DNA of 64,000 nucleotides from Liopterus haemorrhoidalis (GCA_963971575.1 OZ020624.1:9634625-9698624), one strand, 5' to 3'. Positions 11,987 through 23,450 are shown, numbered from the stretch's first letter. Made by a program: numbers and translations. Notes: generated by a model from the letters alone, not told the origin.

Positions 11987-12433
11987 AGCCTGGAACAGAA
12001 TGCACAGCGCGCTACGCCGTCAGCGCGCCGTCATTTGCGACGGCGTTGCGTTAGCGCCGTTGAATTTTCGCCTGCACACAATGCAATCATTTTTAACGCC
12101 GTCAAGTGTCACGTGACAATCTATATCTGTGTTTATACGTGCGCTTTCTTTTATTAAAAGTATAATGGATGATGAAGACTTGTGTGTGATGTTATTTATG
12201 TTGTATGCAAGTTATTTATACATACAAACACTTTACCATTCAGTAAAAACTGAGGTTAGGTGTTCTGCGTCAACGTTCAACGGCGTCAAAAGTTGGAAGT
12301 TGACGAACATTCAGTATCAACGGCGTTCGACGCCGCTAGGACGTTACACATTCTGTGCACTTGCGTACGACAGCTTGGTTTTAACTTTCAACCGTCAACG
12401 CGCCGTAGAACTCTTTGCATTCTGTTTCCCACT
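11987..12433. mobile_element. GC-richer MITE, probably PIF/Harbinger deletion derivative
   Basis: The ends AGCCTGGAACAGAATGCA and, reversed, AGTGGGAAACAGAATGCA agree at 14 of 18, with TAA on each side (11984-11986 and 12434-12436). CGCCGT/ACGGCG motifs fill both subterminal regions, making it much richer in GC than its surroundings. Inside, an ATG near 12165 opens a frame beginning MDDEDLCVMLFMLY. This acidic then leucine-rich start is like that of Harbinger-type nuclease proteins, suggesting a deletion derivative that kept only the first codons. The family match is inference. Confidence 0.55.
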
Positions 12434-12439
12434 TAAGAG

Positions 12440-13600
12440 GATAATTTTGAAATTGAGTTCTGTGCTCCGTATGCAACCGTCTTATCATGAAGCACCTGTG
12501 AGCACTAATGAATGCATAAAAAAAGAATTGTTCTTAGCGTTTGTTTAAATTGTTTAAAAATTGAGTTTTCGGCTTATTTTGAACTATATACAACTGTGAC
12601 ACCACTTTAATCAACTGATGTAATCAGGATCATAAATTATGTTTAGAAACTTATGTTGAAAATAAAAGCAAGTCCAAAGAAAATGTAAACTACTATATCC
12701 AGCATCCCACAAATAATAACATAAATACACTCTCACAAATACCTACACAATTCAAGTTAGCTTTATAAACAACATTCACTATGGTTGGCTAATTGCAATG
12801 GCAGTCAACTCCACGTTATGATTTCTGAGGGATACTCGTACAGCGTGCGCCATGCATTCGACAAAACGAGCAAACTCGATGCGTAGCGTGCAATTCAGAT
12901 ATCAAACATCTCTAGCACTGAAAAAAATCTATGCCATAATATATATTTGTGTGGAATGTAATTGGAATAGAGGAATATTTATGTTGATTATATTCAGTAT
13001 TTGTTCTTTTTCTGTTTGTTTTATTAACTGGTGAATTTATGGGAGAAAACAATATTTTTAGTCACGTATATCTGACTCACATCCAAGGCGATTCACCGAG
13101 TTAATGTTAAAAACAAGCGCTCATAGTCAACGTTGTTTTGGTCCAAAAGTACATACCAAAAGTTAGGATTTGTTCTGTTCTTAAAATTGTCTCTATTTTC
13201 CCTTTTAGCATTCAGAAGTAGATCCTCCCCATTTTCTTCTACTTATCCATCTTTTGTGCAGTCTTATGCCCAGAAACATCAGAATGCCTTTTGATATCAT
13301 CCTCCTATAATATCTCAGGTCTTTTTCTTCCTCGTTCGCGAATATATATATATATATATATAATTCATATAGCCGAGAATACACGGCAATGTAACACATA
13401 GTTCTAACCAAGTGCTTTATGTACACTATGCAACAAATTAAATATTTTTTTTTTCACTGGGTTTACAGTATGTAATTATGATTCCCTACCTTAAAATCAA
13501 TTGAGGTTAATAAATAAAATTGTCACATCACGTCAGGTTCCATAGAGAAAAGCATTTATTGTTTTTTTTTTAAATTATATAAATTAGCGACACAAAACTT
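12440..13600. other. Non-coding stretch with an AT dinucleotide run
   Basis: No gene is recognised. An (AT)n run lies at about 13340-13361. The ORF at 12852-13034 is short and hydrophobic without supporting signals. Confidence 0.35.
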
Positions 13601-13604
13601 TATT

Positions 13605-14427
13605 TTTTATTAAAAAACTTATATTTTTTTGTGCGATTGGCTTTCCTCTTGTAGTCAGTTATCGCGGTATCCCTCTGAAAGCACCAACAGTAGTCTGCAA
13701 GCATGGCTGGTTCTCATCTACCTTGATAACGTTTCTCAAACTCTGCTTTTTCCTGCTGAAAACGTTCGCTGTGTTCACCGCTTACTGAACCCATATTTTC
13801 CGGAAAGAAACTCAAATGGGAGTGTAGAAAATGGATTTTCAACGACATATTGCATCCTAGTTTATGATAAGCATTCAGCATCAATTTAATTTTTTCATGG
13901 AAATCTGGTGAAATCTGAATGTGGTTCTGTAATAGTAGTTGGATCTTGAAATACCTCATCACTAGAAGGGCCGGGTACGGTATCTTCTTCCATAGAACTC
14001 GATGAACTTGATGAACTTGAAAATCGTTTTGGTACTGGAATGTCTGGAGAATGGGGTAGCGGCATTGATACTGATGGTACATTGGCATATTTCACTGAAT
14101 GTTTTGATTTTTTAGAAAAACCCTTCACATTTGTCAAACAGAAATAACAGTCGTCTATGTGGTTTTCTTGGGTTCACGCCACTGCATTGGTACACCAAAA
14201 GGCATCACTTTTATAGTACCATTGTACCAACCCGTCAAATATTTATAACATTTTAAACAACACACTAGGGGCACCCATGATTTGTCTTGATTTTTAATTA
14301 CACTCTTAAAATAAGCTTGATAACACTTCTCAAGCAATGGAGAAATTGGCTTTTTTTCACTTTTAGGAGTAAATTGACCACAAACGTAACAAAATAAGTT
14401 AGGAAAATTAACACAAACACGCGGCAT
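13605..14427 (-). pseudogene. Broken copy of an insect multicopy cysteine-rich orphan protein
   Basis: Read on the minus strand, residues 1-90 (14427-14155) begin MPRVCVNFPNLFCYVCG and contain CYVC, CCLKC and a WREPK end, a cysteine-rich, probably metal-binding domain. A one-base slip near 14160 shifts the frame into DCYFCLTNVKGFSKKSKH and a polyserine/acidic linker (13895-14137). Another frame carries GCNMSLKIHFLHSHL...FFPENMGSVSGEHSERF...EKRYQGR (13714-13880). A last frame carries MLADYCWCFQRDTA and a basic tail (about 13605-13695). I recognise these blocks, in this order, from uncharacterised proteins present in many copies in insect genomes. Their central region of several hundred residues is absent here, so this copy is internally deleted as well as frameshifted. 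The function of the family is unknown, and the multicopy pattern suggests a mobile-element connection. Confidence 0.7.
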
Positions 14428-14429
14428 TT

Positions 14430-15955
14430 TGTAGATTTATGACTAATCTAAATATTTTGATGACTTTTGTACACAGCAAAGATATATTTTTATGAATAGG
14501 CTCAAACAAATTTTATCAAGAATAAAAAAATTAAGATTTTACTTATCTATGTTTTGAGACGTGATATCTAAATATAAATTTGTTTTTTTTTTGCTTACTA
14601 AGTATACCTAATACGAATTACTATTCGAAATATTGGTGAATTTTTTAGTGTTGCATAGTGTTATTAATTTTATTAAGACTTGGATTTGTCGAATCATATT
14701 GACATTAATTTTAGCACTAAGATCCAACTAATTTATGTATATCACGAAGTAATACCAGTATTCGAATCGTTAGTTTCATTATGAAAGCATACTACTTGTG
14801 TTATTTAAAATATTTTAAAATATTCAAATGTGTTCACGTTTCCATCACGTCAATTGCCAATCAATTAAATTGTCTCATTATATCTTGGAATGACAGTCAT
14901 ATATCTCTGATTGACACGGATTTAATTCAATTGTAAATGAAATAAAGATTTCAATCTCAATATATAACATGCACACTATCATAGATCATGAATTCAAAAT
15001 TCCCGCTGTATGTAGTACACGGGAATATACAATAAATCTAAAATGAAACATTTCCATCACGTTGGGTCAATTGCTCATACGTCAATACTTAAACGTAATA
15101 TGTGTGTTTATCCTTTCACTTTTCACATAAATTTCATGGAACCTCGAGCCAATTGCATTACTGCAATGTTTATTAGGATTCAGGAGATGATTATTTACAG
15201 ATAACAAATTGGCTTGAGCTTCAAACTTCCTAATTTAGGAAATTAAAACAGTTTCTAAATGTCATTTGAAACTATCATGCTTTCTCAGTTTTATAAATGA
15301 CGTTTTAGAATTTAATTGTAGACATTTGTAGCTATCCATCGATCTTTAAACATTTCGTTGAGCCCTTCATATACTGGACTATTTAATTTCAATCTATTTT
15401 TTCTCAATATTTTTATTATGTAAGGATATAAAATGTTTATATGGTTAAATTCAGATAAAAACGCTATTGAATGGATCTAAAAATTATGTTAATCTAATTT
15501 AAAAAATATACTGTGTTGAAAACCACAGGTTTAAAAAAATATTTTATTTTATAAGCAGATATCCCACTAGGTCTCCTACAAATTTGATAATGAGAATTAT
15601 TTATATCTCTAATATGAAAGAAAATACAAAAGACGATGTTCCGTTTCGCTTTTACACCCTGTATAATAATTATATCAATACAACACCTATCACACCTACC
15701 TCCCCTGTTAACATTGCATCGATGGTTGGAATTACAAATACCGTACTTACTGCATTTGGACTTTTTCTACCATGAAACCAGACATAAGTCTCCTGGACTT
15801 CGAGAAGAAAAGTTGTGTGTGTCGAACTATCTTGTCTTACCTTAAAAAAAAATACTCTATTAACAAGAATGAATGAAACTAAATATCTAGACTTATTGGT
15901 TGAGCTTAGGAAAATCCCTTTACAATGGCAAGCTGAAAACTTCTTTTAATAGAGA
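14430..15955. other. Non-coding stretch
   Basis: Nothing recognisable is seen between the orphan pseudogene and the LINE fragment. Short overlapping ORFs at 15584-15845 lack motifs. Confidence 0.35.
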
Positions 15956-15959
15956 AATC

Positions 15960-17004
15960 GAAATGATTTCGGTATGTAGATCTTCTGCTAACTCACCTAT
16001 CTGCACGATTCATTATCTTATCTTGTACATCAATGATCTTCCAGCAAACATTAAATTTGAAACAGTTTTATATGCTGATGACACGACGTTTCTTTGCGCA
16101 TCAAAAAATCTATGCGATGTACATGAAAAAAAGGGAAATTGCCTAAAAGTAGCTACCGATTGGTTCACTGCCAATAATTTAATATTTAATGACAATAAAA
16201 CAACAAACTTAATAATAACCACCCAAAATATCAATTTAGTACAAAGCAACAGTGCTAAGTTTTTAGGAATTTACATAGATGCGAAGTTATCTTGGAGAGA
16301 GCATATTGATAGTATTTGTAAAAAATTATCGAAAGTTATATTTGTACTTTGGAAAACAACTTGTTTGATCACAAATGCGGCGGCTAAAATGACATATTTT
16401 GCATTATTCCATTCGCATATTAATTATGGAGTTATTATGTGGGGAGCAAGCTCTTATGCAAACAGAATATTCATTTTACAAAAAAAAAAGCTATCAGAAT
16501 CTTAGCACATGCAAAGTCGAGGGTCCACTGCAGACCTTTTTTTAAAATGTTTGGAATAATGCCGTTATCGTGTGTTTATATATTTAGCATACTTACACTT
16601 ACTAAAAAACACATACACAATTTCAGTACACATATAGACATACATTCACACAACACGAGAAACAAAAACAACATGCTTATACCAAAAACAAGAATAAACC
16701 TAACAAAACAATGTCCTTCTTATTACGGGCCCTTGCTATATAATAAATTGCCAGTTAATGTCAAAGAATTAAATGAAAAAAAGTTTAAAGTGGCAGTGAA
16801 GAATCTGTTATTGAAATATTGTTTCTATAGTGTACCAGAATATCTACAAACCAACTTAATTTAATCGATGAATTGTTTTCTTTCTATTAATTGAGTATAT
16901 TTTGTAATTGTATTTTGTGTTATAATTATGCATCCTAGACTTAAGGTATGCAATTTATGTATTGTTTTAGCCTTCAATAAATTTATTATTATTATTATTA
17001 TTAG
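15960..17004 (+). pseudogene. 5'-truncated non-LTR retrotransposon reverse transcriptase with 3' tail
   Basis: The frame at 15990-16505 encodes the second half of a reverse transcriptase. ILYINDLP is followed by the catalytic LYADDT box (around 16060-16085), then FLGIYIDAKLSWREHI and the thumb segment ending ALFHSHINYGVIMWG. A run of nine A residues near 16480 carries a frameshift. The protein resumes at about 16485 as KAIRILAHAKSR...CRPFFK and ends after HSHNTRNKNN and LYNKLP at 16864. A 3' untranslated region follows, ending in AATAAA and an ATT trinucleotide tail (about 16976-17004), as in LINEs that end in short tandem repeats. There is no RNase H domain. Endonuclease and the first RT motifs are absent, so it is dead on arrival. 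The clade is not assigned. Confidence 0.85.
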
Positions 17005-17870
17005 ACAGTATTACTCGGATCACTTCTCGGGGCTCTTTATCACCAGAGTTTGGAATTCAACCGTATATATGCAATTATCATACATTGATCTCTAGTATCA
17101 CTCTCTCTTTCTTCTGATATTGAATTATGGGATCGGTGGATGCATGTCAACACCATGGTTACCACTGCATCAGTGGCACATAGATCACAGAATTAACTAC
17201 TATGAAAGCTGCATGGTTGGCGTAAATTATATGAAAATAATAGTATTGTTTAATATATTTTTTTATTTATCATAACAAACTCTATCTTAATATTCCGATT
17301 GCAATCACAAGTTGCTATGTGAAATATTCGCAATTTTAAATTCAACATTATAATTGCATATAAATATGTATAACACGTATTATAAAAATTCCAACTAAGA
17401 ATTAAAGAGGTCAAATAATATCATAATTGCAAAATATAAATAAAATATCCATTACAAAATGTCACAAACATCATAAATATTCTTATTAAATAAAAACAGT
17501 TTAAATTCCCATGACTCACGGCTCCCTATCTCCCACCTATATGAACGTCACTGGACCATATATGCGATCCAAATTACATAACCGCCTATTAAGCGAGATG
17601 CAAGCTATTATACCCTCTGGCGAGCGGTAAAAGATTCGATTCTTGCCAGCTTCCGTTTCGAGATTTTAACCTGATCCTTAATCGTTGATGCTATAAGGTT
17701 CAGATTTAAACTGGGATATAAAAGTGTTCGCCGATTTTGTTTTATGGGTTTTATCACGATTTTTGAACTTTTATTTTTGGTTATTTATTTTTAGATAATT
17801 TAAAGGTGTTTATAAGATTTAAGATTTTATGAATTATTGGTTTATCAATATAACTCGTTTTCAAGTTTTG
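17005..17870. other. Non-coding stretch
   Basis: No gene or repeat terminus is recognised in this AT-rich segment. Confidence 0.35.
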
Positions 17871-18112
17871 TGCATTATTAGCAGTGTTGTAATAGATACA
17901 TTTAAAAAAATATCTAGATATAGATACAGATACCTAAGAAAAATTGTATCTAGATGCAGATACAGAATTATAAAAAATATCTAGATACAGATACATGCCA
18001 AATAGACACAGCATACCAAAAATAGATACAGCTAGATACTTTTAAAAAAACACTGAATAAAAAAACTACCATTTTTTTACCAAACAAACAATGCATGTTA
18101 ATCAGTAATATA

Positions 18113-18373
18113 CAGGCTGTTCAAAAATGACCGTGACGTCACAAAAAGCCTACTAAATTCAAGGTAAAACACTATTCTACGTAGTAAATTTGTACAAAAT
18201 AACGTATGTATTATGTTAGCCATGTGTGCTGACGTATGAGCTGCGTATCTATAAGACTAATGTTAGTCTTATAGATACGCAGCTATGTTCTTGTTAAGAG
18301 GATGTTCCTTTTAATCAAATTTTAGCCCTACTTGAAGTGGAATTCGTGTAATGTCACGATCATTTTTGAACAC
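18113..18373. mobile_element. Nested mariner-like MITE with a perfect 46-bp palindrome
   Basis: The termini CAGGCTGTTCAAAAATGA and, reversed, GTGTTCAAAAATGATCG are inverted repeats with TA outside each (18111-18112 and 18374-18375). In the centre, 18239-18284 is a perfect palindrome with 22-bp arms starting AGCTGCGTATCTATAAGAC and a two-base loop. There is no ORF. Confidence 0.6.
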
Positions 18374-18927
18374 TAATAAAAAATTACTGATAAGAAATAT
18401 GTGATTTTTTTTTTTTTCTCTCATTCCATACAAATTTAATTTATAAACAAAATTTCAGTTGACATTCTCACGCTTACAAATTAAATTTATATGAACGTTT
18501 AATAATTTATTCAATTTTACGTCCTTTAGGAAATACACCTACTTATCTTACTGATTTCAATTAGGAAATGAACTTAATATCCACACTAGTATGGCCGGCA
18601 TGGGAGGCAGACTAAAGCCAGGCCTCAAGTGAAGAAATGCCTCAAAAAAAGTGTATTTTCAATCACTGGATACTTTTGAAGGGCCTTAATTTGTCTTGCT
18701 CAAGGCTTCACAAAACCACGGTCCACTCCCAAACCACTTTTGTGCATATAATTTTGCATATGTTTTTAGTAAATTACTCATCAAAGTAACAATAGTTATT
18801 CAAAAACTTAGTTTTCATTAATAATGACCCATTTTCCTGAAGTGTTTCCTAAGTGTTGTACCTACTATTGTGGTACCTAAATACCTACTATTTTTACGGC
18901 CGTTTAAAAGTACGAAAAACGAGTGAG

Positions 18928-18950
18928 AATATATATATATATATATATAT
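18928..18950. repeat. (AT)n microsatellite
   Basis: An uninterrupted AT run abuts the left edge of the long palindrome. A second shorter AT run (about 19438-19453) lies just beyond its right edge. AT runs are common insertion targets and may mark the palindrome's entry site. Confidence 0.7.
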
Positions 18951-19407
18951 TTGGCTGTAAAATTATCGGGAATAAAACGGTGAGGAAAGTAAAACTCAAC
19001 TTTTACTAATGCCCAATATTTCGGTCTGATATTCAGACCATCTTCAGGGGAAAGTTAAAATTTAAGAGTTTTTCCTTTGTTGCACAATAAAATCAAATCT
19101 AGAATTAATAAAATCGCAGACATGTTATATCACAAAATTAAAAATTTAAAAAATTTAAAAAACTTAACTCAACAGTTTGTAACGGTTTTTTAAGTTTTTT
19201 AAATTTTTTTAATTTTTAATTTTGTGATATAAAATGTCTGTGATTTTATTAATTCTAGTCTTGATTTTATTGTGCAACAAAGGAAAAACTCTTAAATTTT
19301 AACTTTCCCCTGAAGATGGTCTGAATATCAGACCGAAATATTGGGCATTAGTAAAAGTTGAGTTTTACTTTCCTCACCGTTTTATTCCCAATAATTTTAC
19401 AGCCAAA
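18950..19407. mobile_element. Long palindromic element with hammerhead-like core
   Basis: The two arms, each about 220 bp (18950-19170 and 19190-19407), are near-exact inverted copies, starting TTTGGCTGTAAAATTATCGG and ending in the complement. Each arm carries CCCCTGAAGATGGTCTGA followed by ATATCAGACCGAAATATTGGG: on the plus strand at 19308-19345 and on the minus strand at 19011-19050. That block has a CTGANGA box, a 7-bp perfect hairpin and a GAAA box, the layout of a hammerhead ribozyme catalytic core. Related CTGATGATGG...GAAACGTC blocks are known from Penelope-like retroelements. It is nested in the hAT element at 17882. Confidence 0.65.
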
Positions 19408-19639
19408 TAATTACTGAAACGGAATAATTTTTTAATCTATATATATATATATTGACATTCCATATAAATTTAATTTGTAAACGTCAGAATTTCAATTGTT
19501 TTTTGAATTTTGTTTATAGTAAAAATAAAATATTATATCATAGTATCTGAAATACAGATACAAGATACTTAAATTTAAATATCTCGATACAGATACATAT
19601 TTCAAAAAGTATCTAATTTGTACTGATTATTAGCTTTAT

Positions 19640-20560
19640 TTGCGGTGGACAGATTAAAGTACTTGGTGCGTCCGCAATATTCCTTTTAGTATTTGCGGAT
19701 GAAATAGTCACTGTTTGAATAATCAGTAGTTGAATTTGATTAATAAAGTGAGTTTTCCCACTTAACGTCATTCGTAGTGACAAGAATATCTACCACGTCT
19801 CAAGTCGGTCATGCTCATTAAATCTGTTTCTGAACTTATTCCTTAATTGTTGGTACCTTCATAGAAACTTTATCCGCGAACAAAGCTGTTAACTTTAGAT
19901 AGAATTTCTAAAATCGTGTTAGCAAATAAAAAATATGATAAAATTTATGAATGAGGAAGCTTAAGTACTTAAAATAAGAGGTGATGACAGTAGTTAAGTA
20001 ATAAAACAAATTCAACTTAAAATATAAATTTACTGCTTTATTTTATATAGTGTAATTAGCCATAAATATTAAATTTACTGTTTCCATAAAACTAGAAAAT
20101 GTCATCTACGTCATTCTTAACAGACTTTAAACAAGACTTGTACAAACATAAGATCATATAAATATAGGTGCACTTGCTACTTGTCTCACTTTTCCTACAC
20201 GGAAAGTAGAAAATTTACAATGTATATTTTGCAATTAACTTCAAAGAACGATAATTACAACTGATTTTGTTTTAAGGCGTAGCGTTTTAATACTGCATTA
20301 TTTTTAAAGACTGAGCTATAAAATAATGTGAGCTCATTTCGTAAATATTTTATTCTAAATATTATTTATGAATACAATTTATCCTCACGGATACCAATAA
20401 ATAAAGAACTTTGAGAAATGTGGTGCTGAAAGAAACAATGCTTAAGGTTAATAAAATGTGGTCTATCTCTACTTAGCTGTTATGGCGAAAATAACGTCAA
20501 ATGTTCAGTATAAAAAAAAAAAAAATCAATGAATATAGATACCTGTCCTCTTTTGTCTCT
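19640..20560. other. Non-coding stretch
   Basis: Nothing is recognised beyond homopolymer runs. Confidence 0.3.
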
Positions 20561-20571
20561 AGCTAAGAGAT

Positions 20572-20642
20572 GGGCTGCGTTAGGCGCAAATAGCCTTTGT
20601 TGCTGTGCGCCAAAAATTTTAACTAACTAACTAACTAACTCT
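20572..20642 (+). repeat. Retroposon 3' tail with (AACT)n
   Basis: GGCTGCGTTAGGCGCAAATAGCC and TGCGCCAAAAATTTT are followed by a TAACTAACTAACTAACT tandem tail. The unit matches 6962-7050 and 50345-50375. A short tandem tail in place of poly-A is a LINE/SINE 3'-end hallmark. Confidence 0.6.
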
Positions 20643-20649
20643 CTAGCTA

Positions 20650-22400
20650 AGAATAAGTTCTAGTTTCCACTTCCAGAGAAGAAAGCTGCAATATGCATAT
20701 CATGGTCATATCATGAAAGGAAGAAAATACGAATCGCTACAACTATCATGCATAACTTTGTGGTTAAGAAATCTGCGCCAGTTTGAATATTTATCTCGAT
20801 ATTTATTTTGATCCGCAGTCAACACAAAGAAAATATTCAGAATGCCAATCTCTGAAAAGAAATGACAGAAAAATAGGTAAATATTTCTGGCAGGAACAAA
20901 TTCAACAAATGGATAATAATCCCTCCATTTGGCTTACACGTTGTAGTAATGTGTTTTACTCCTACTGTTTGACCACAAAATCACTGCGTATCCATGTTTG
21001 AAGTCAATTCCTAGAATACGTGAGGTGAACTTTCCATCGCTCGATTCAGTCCTCTCTACTGGATATATGTCTAAGGTATCCAAGGAAACATTGATTAATT
21101 CTTGTTGTCAGATGCCTGTCAATCACCCGGGTGCCACTGGTATGTAATGACCTTGGCTCGAGTTTTAGTTTTCTGGTATATTGGTAGATGGTGACATAGT
21201 GCAAAATAAATTACGAATACACCCGACTTCAAACGATCAGAAGCGTCGTGTTCTAGCTGTAGATCAGCCGCCATAGCTGTCAAACACATGACAGTTGGTG
21301 TTGAAGTAATACGCATTTAAGCTTGTTAATTTTCAAATACGTGGTGCAAATAATAGAGTTTTATTTCCAATTTTGGTCATCTTATACTGTATTTGATACA
21401 TATATTGTACATCTCGGGAATACGGAAAAAAATTGTTTTTTTTTTGCGGATATTGTCTTATGAGTAAACCAAAAAAAAAAAATGTGTAGAAACCAAATAT
21501 GAGGCCGAAAAAATAAAAAAACAGGTATAGCCTCCAATTTTATTAATACCGTTTTTGTAATTAGTAATTATAATGTTGTGTTTAAAATAATATTTAATGT
21601 TGTGTATAATTTTGTGTTTCAAAAATAAATAGCTTACACCTTTTATTCAGATTTATTTATTTAAATTCCTTATTTATATTTCTTTGTTAATTGTAAAACT
21701 TTTGATAATATAAATAATAAAATATATTTAATACAATAATAATGGTAATTATGAACGTAAATCAGATAGTAAAATTTAAATTTGGCGGTTGTTGTTGTTT
21801 AGTTCATTGGTATATTCCTAGAGGGAACGTACTAATTTTTTTTGCTGCCAGTGTCCATTCTTAATATATTGTGTTCTGTGCTGTCAATGATGTGTAGCTG
21901 CTACAAAGGACAATTTTAGTTCAGCACGATTATTAATAAAACATTATTGTTAGCCCGCATAAGAAAAATATTTTAGTTGAAATATGTAGATCAATCTACC
22001 TGTATAACCACAACGCTTTACTAATATTTAAAATGTAACAAGTTGAACTGAAGCCATTGGCTTGTTATGTTCCACATACATACATACATAAGTTTATGAC
22101 AGAAACATAAAAAAATAACTTCTTGGATAGTTAACAAATTTTCTGAAATATTAACAACATACAAGCATGGTCAACTCATATATACAAACAGTCGCAGTTA
22201 TTGCATTATGTAATATTCGTTGCATGTGGTCCGAAATGCAAGTGCATTTTCTACTTTCTCATGAGCACCTGTGTATCGACCAACACATATACACATTATC
22301 GACGTACAAGGATGTATTGACCTGTAGCTTTCTTCATTCATTCGATAATGTCATCTTACAAATATTAATGAACTACGATATTAATTAAGAATTTTTGTTA
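20650..22400. other. Non-coding stretch upstream of candidate exon
   Basis: No feature is strong enough to call. A short (ACAT)n run lies at about 22076-22091. ORFs at 20783-21001, 21119-21316 and 22167-22388 show no motif. The last ends just before the acceptor of the candidate exon at 22404. Confidence 0.3.
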
Positions 22401-22403
22401 CAG

Positions 22404-22443
22404 GTACGTTGATGAAATATTGGATTATCTTAATCAGGAATTG
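22404..22443 (+). CDS. Candidate first coding exon of a multi-exon membrane protein gene
   Basis: A 40-nt segment lies between a good acceptor (ATTTTTGTTACAG, ending 22403) and a consensus donor (GTGAGT at 22444). An ATG at 22412 opens a frame reading MKYWIILIRN with two bases left over. This joins in phase to the candidate exon at 45684, giving RNWRFLNKSKIFNLSEII. That pattern, a hydrophobic stretch, then K/R-N-W/F, a basic loop and L-x-EI before the first membrane span, resembles the N-terminus of ABCA transporters. ABCA proteins are full-size ABC transporters that move lipids across membranes. A second open frame (YVDEILDYLNQEL) also joins in phase, so the frame is not settled. The eight bases before ATG would be 5' untranslated sequence. 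Confidence 0.4.
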
Positions 22444-22649
22444 GTGAGTTATTTCCCTCTTTTTTTTTACTGCAATAGGTAAATTGCACATTGTTACTGA
22501 TACCTGGATTTATGTAATATTCCTTTTACGTTATCAAAGGTAATTCTAACAATAAATGTTTATATTTGCTACGGTATCATTAAACGGTTAATTAGGTACC
22601 GTCAAAGAGTTATAATGCACAGTGTTGTGTTTTCTGTTTACTTTTTTAT

Positions 22650-22780
22650 TTAAACCACAGGACTTAATGTCCCAATTACACTGTGGTTCACAAACATGCA
22701 TGCCCTGACCGGGATTCGAATCCGGGATCTTAGGCTAGTGAGGCAGGATCGCTACCTCTATGCTACCAACGCCAACAAGA
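22650..22780 (-). repeat. tRNA-derived SINE, minus orientation
   Basis: On the minus strand a tRNA-like head shows a box A-like GTAGCATAGAGGTAGC (22750-22765) and box B-like GGATTCGAATCC (22711-22722) about 40 bases apart. The non-tRNA part beyond box B reads TGCATGTTTGTGAACCACAG. The structure is too degenerate for a working tRNA and has no plausible anticodon arm. It shares its head type with 23317-23450. Confidence 0.65.
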
Positions 22781-22798
22781 ATGAATCGCAATATAATT

Positions 22799-23165
22799 TT
22801 TACCGACCGTCACATGTAGAGGGGGAAGTAATCATACAAATTTTGACTTTTCGAGATTTTTATAGATAAGCACAAATTAGGATTTTATAACACGAATCAA
22901 CTGTTTTTAGCGTGATGTTGACCCGTCTGTCAGTGTTTCAGTCTGTCAGGTTTCTGTTTTCAGTTTACTAACTCGCAATGTAATTTTTACTGATCGACAC
23001 ATTTAGAACGGAAGGTATTGTAATCTTACCAATTTTGACTTTTCGGGATTTTTACAGATAAGCACGAATTAGTCTTATGTAACACTAATCAACTGATTTT
23101 AGAGTGATGCCGGTTTGTCTGTCAGTCTGTAGACACGTGTAAATCAAATACGGGTGAACGAATTT
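22799..23165. repeat. Two diverged tandem fragments of the 12-bp-satellite element
   Basis: 22799-22950 and 22978-23165 both begin like ACCGACCG...GGGGGAAGTAATCATAC, continue ATTTTGACTTTTCGAGATTTTTA and end near GTCTGTCAGTCTGT. They match the right terminal part of the elements at 51546-52250 and 57979-58776, but with only a few CTGT units in place of the long array. The two partial copies lie head-to-tail. Confidence 0.6.
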
Positions 23166-23316
23166 TTTAGAACTCTTAAATTTTGAATTTCATTTTTAAA
23201 TTTCGATTTTAACAAATATTTAGAATATTTAGAAAGAAATTGTTGTACATCATATGATTTATAACTTTTATTTATTTATTTATGTAGTGAAATATTTTTT
23301 ATGTTGTATATTTCCA

Positions 23317-23450
23317 ATAGGCCAATCTCGGTAGTGCAGAGGTAGCAACCCTGCTTCTTGTGCTAAAGGTCCCGGGTTCAAATCCTGGTCAGGCATAGAT
23401 ATTTGTATTTGTCCTTATCACCTCATCCGCATTTAACTAATAATAAAAAA
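23317..23450 (+). repeat. tRNA-derived SINE, plus orientation
   Basis: The head reads GTAGTGCAGAGGTAGCAACC (box A region, 23331-23350) and GGGTTCAAATCC (box B, 23374-23385), followed by TGGTCAGGCATAGATATTTG. Both polymerase III promoter boxes are well placed. It ends against the start of the composite repeat at 23450. Confidence 0.7.

Larger units (their letters stand above)
17882..19625. mobile_element. Non-autonomous hAT element with AGATACAGATAC subterminal repeats
   Basis: The left end CAGTGTTGTAATAGATAC and the reverse complement of the right end CAGTACAAATTAGATAC are flanked by identical octamers ATTATTAG (17874-17881 and 19626-19633), a textbook hAT target duplication. Both ends carry many GATACAGATAC/GTATCTAGAT units (17896-18040 and 19540-19615). 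There is no transposase frame. Two other elements are nested inside, at 18113-18373 and 18950-19407, which accounts for much of its length. Confidence 0.85.

Noticed and set aside
23331..23396. A functional tRNA gene
   Set aside because: Box A and box B are present, but acceptor-stem and anticodon-arm pairing are not convincing and the 3' flank is SINE-like.
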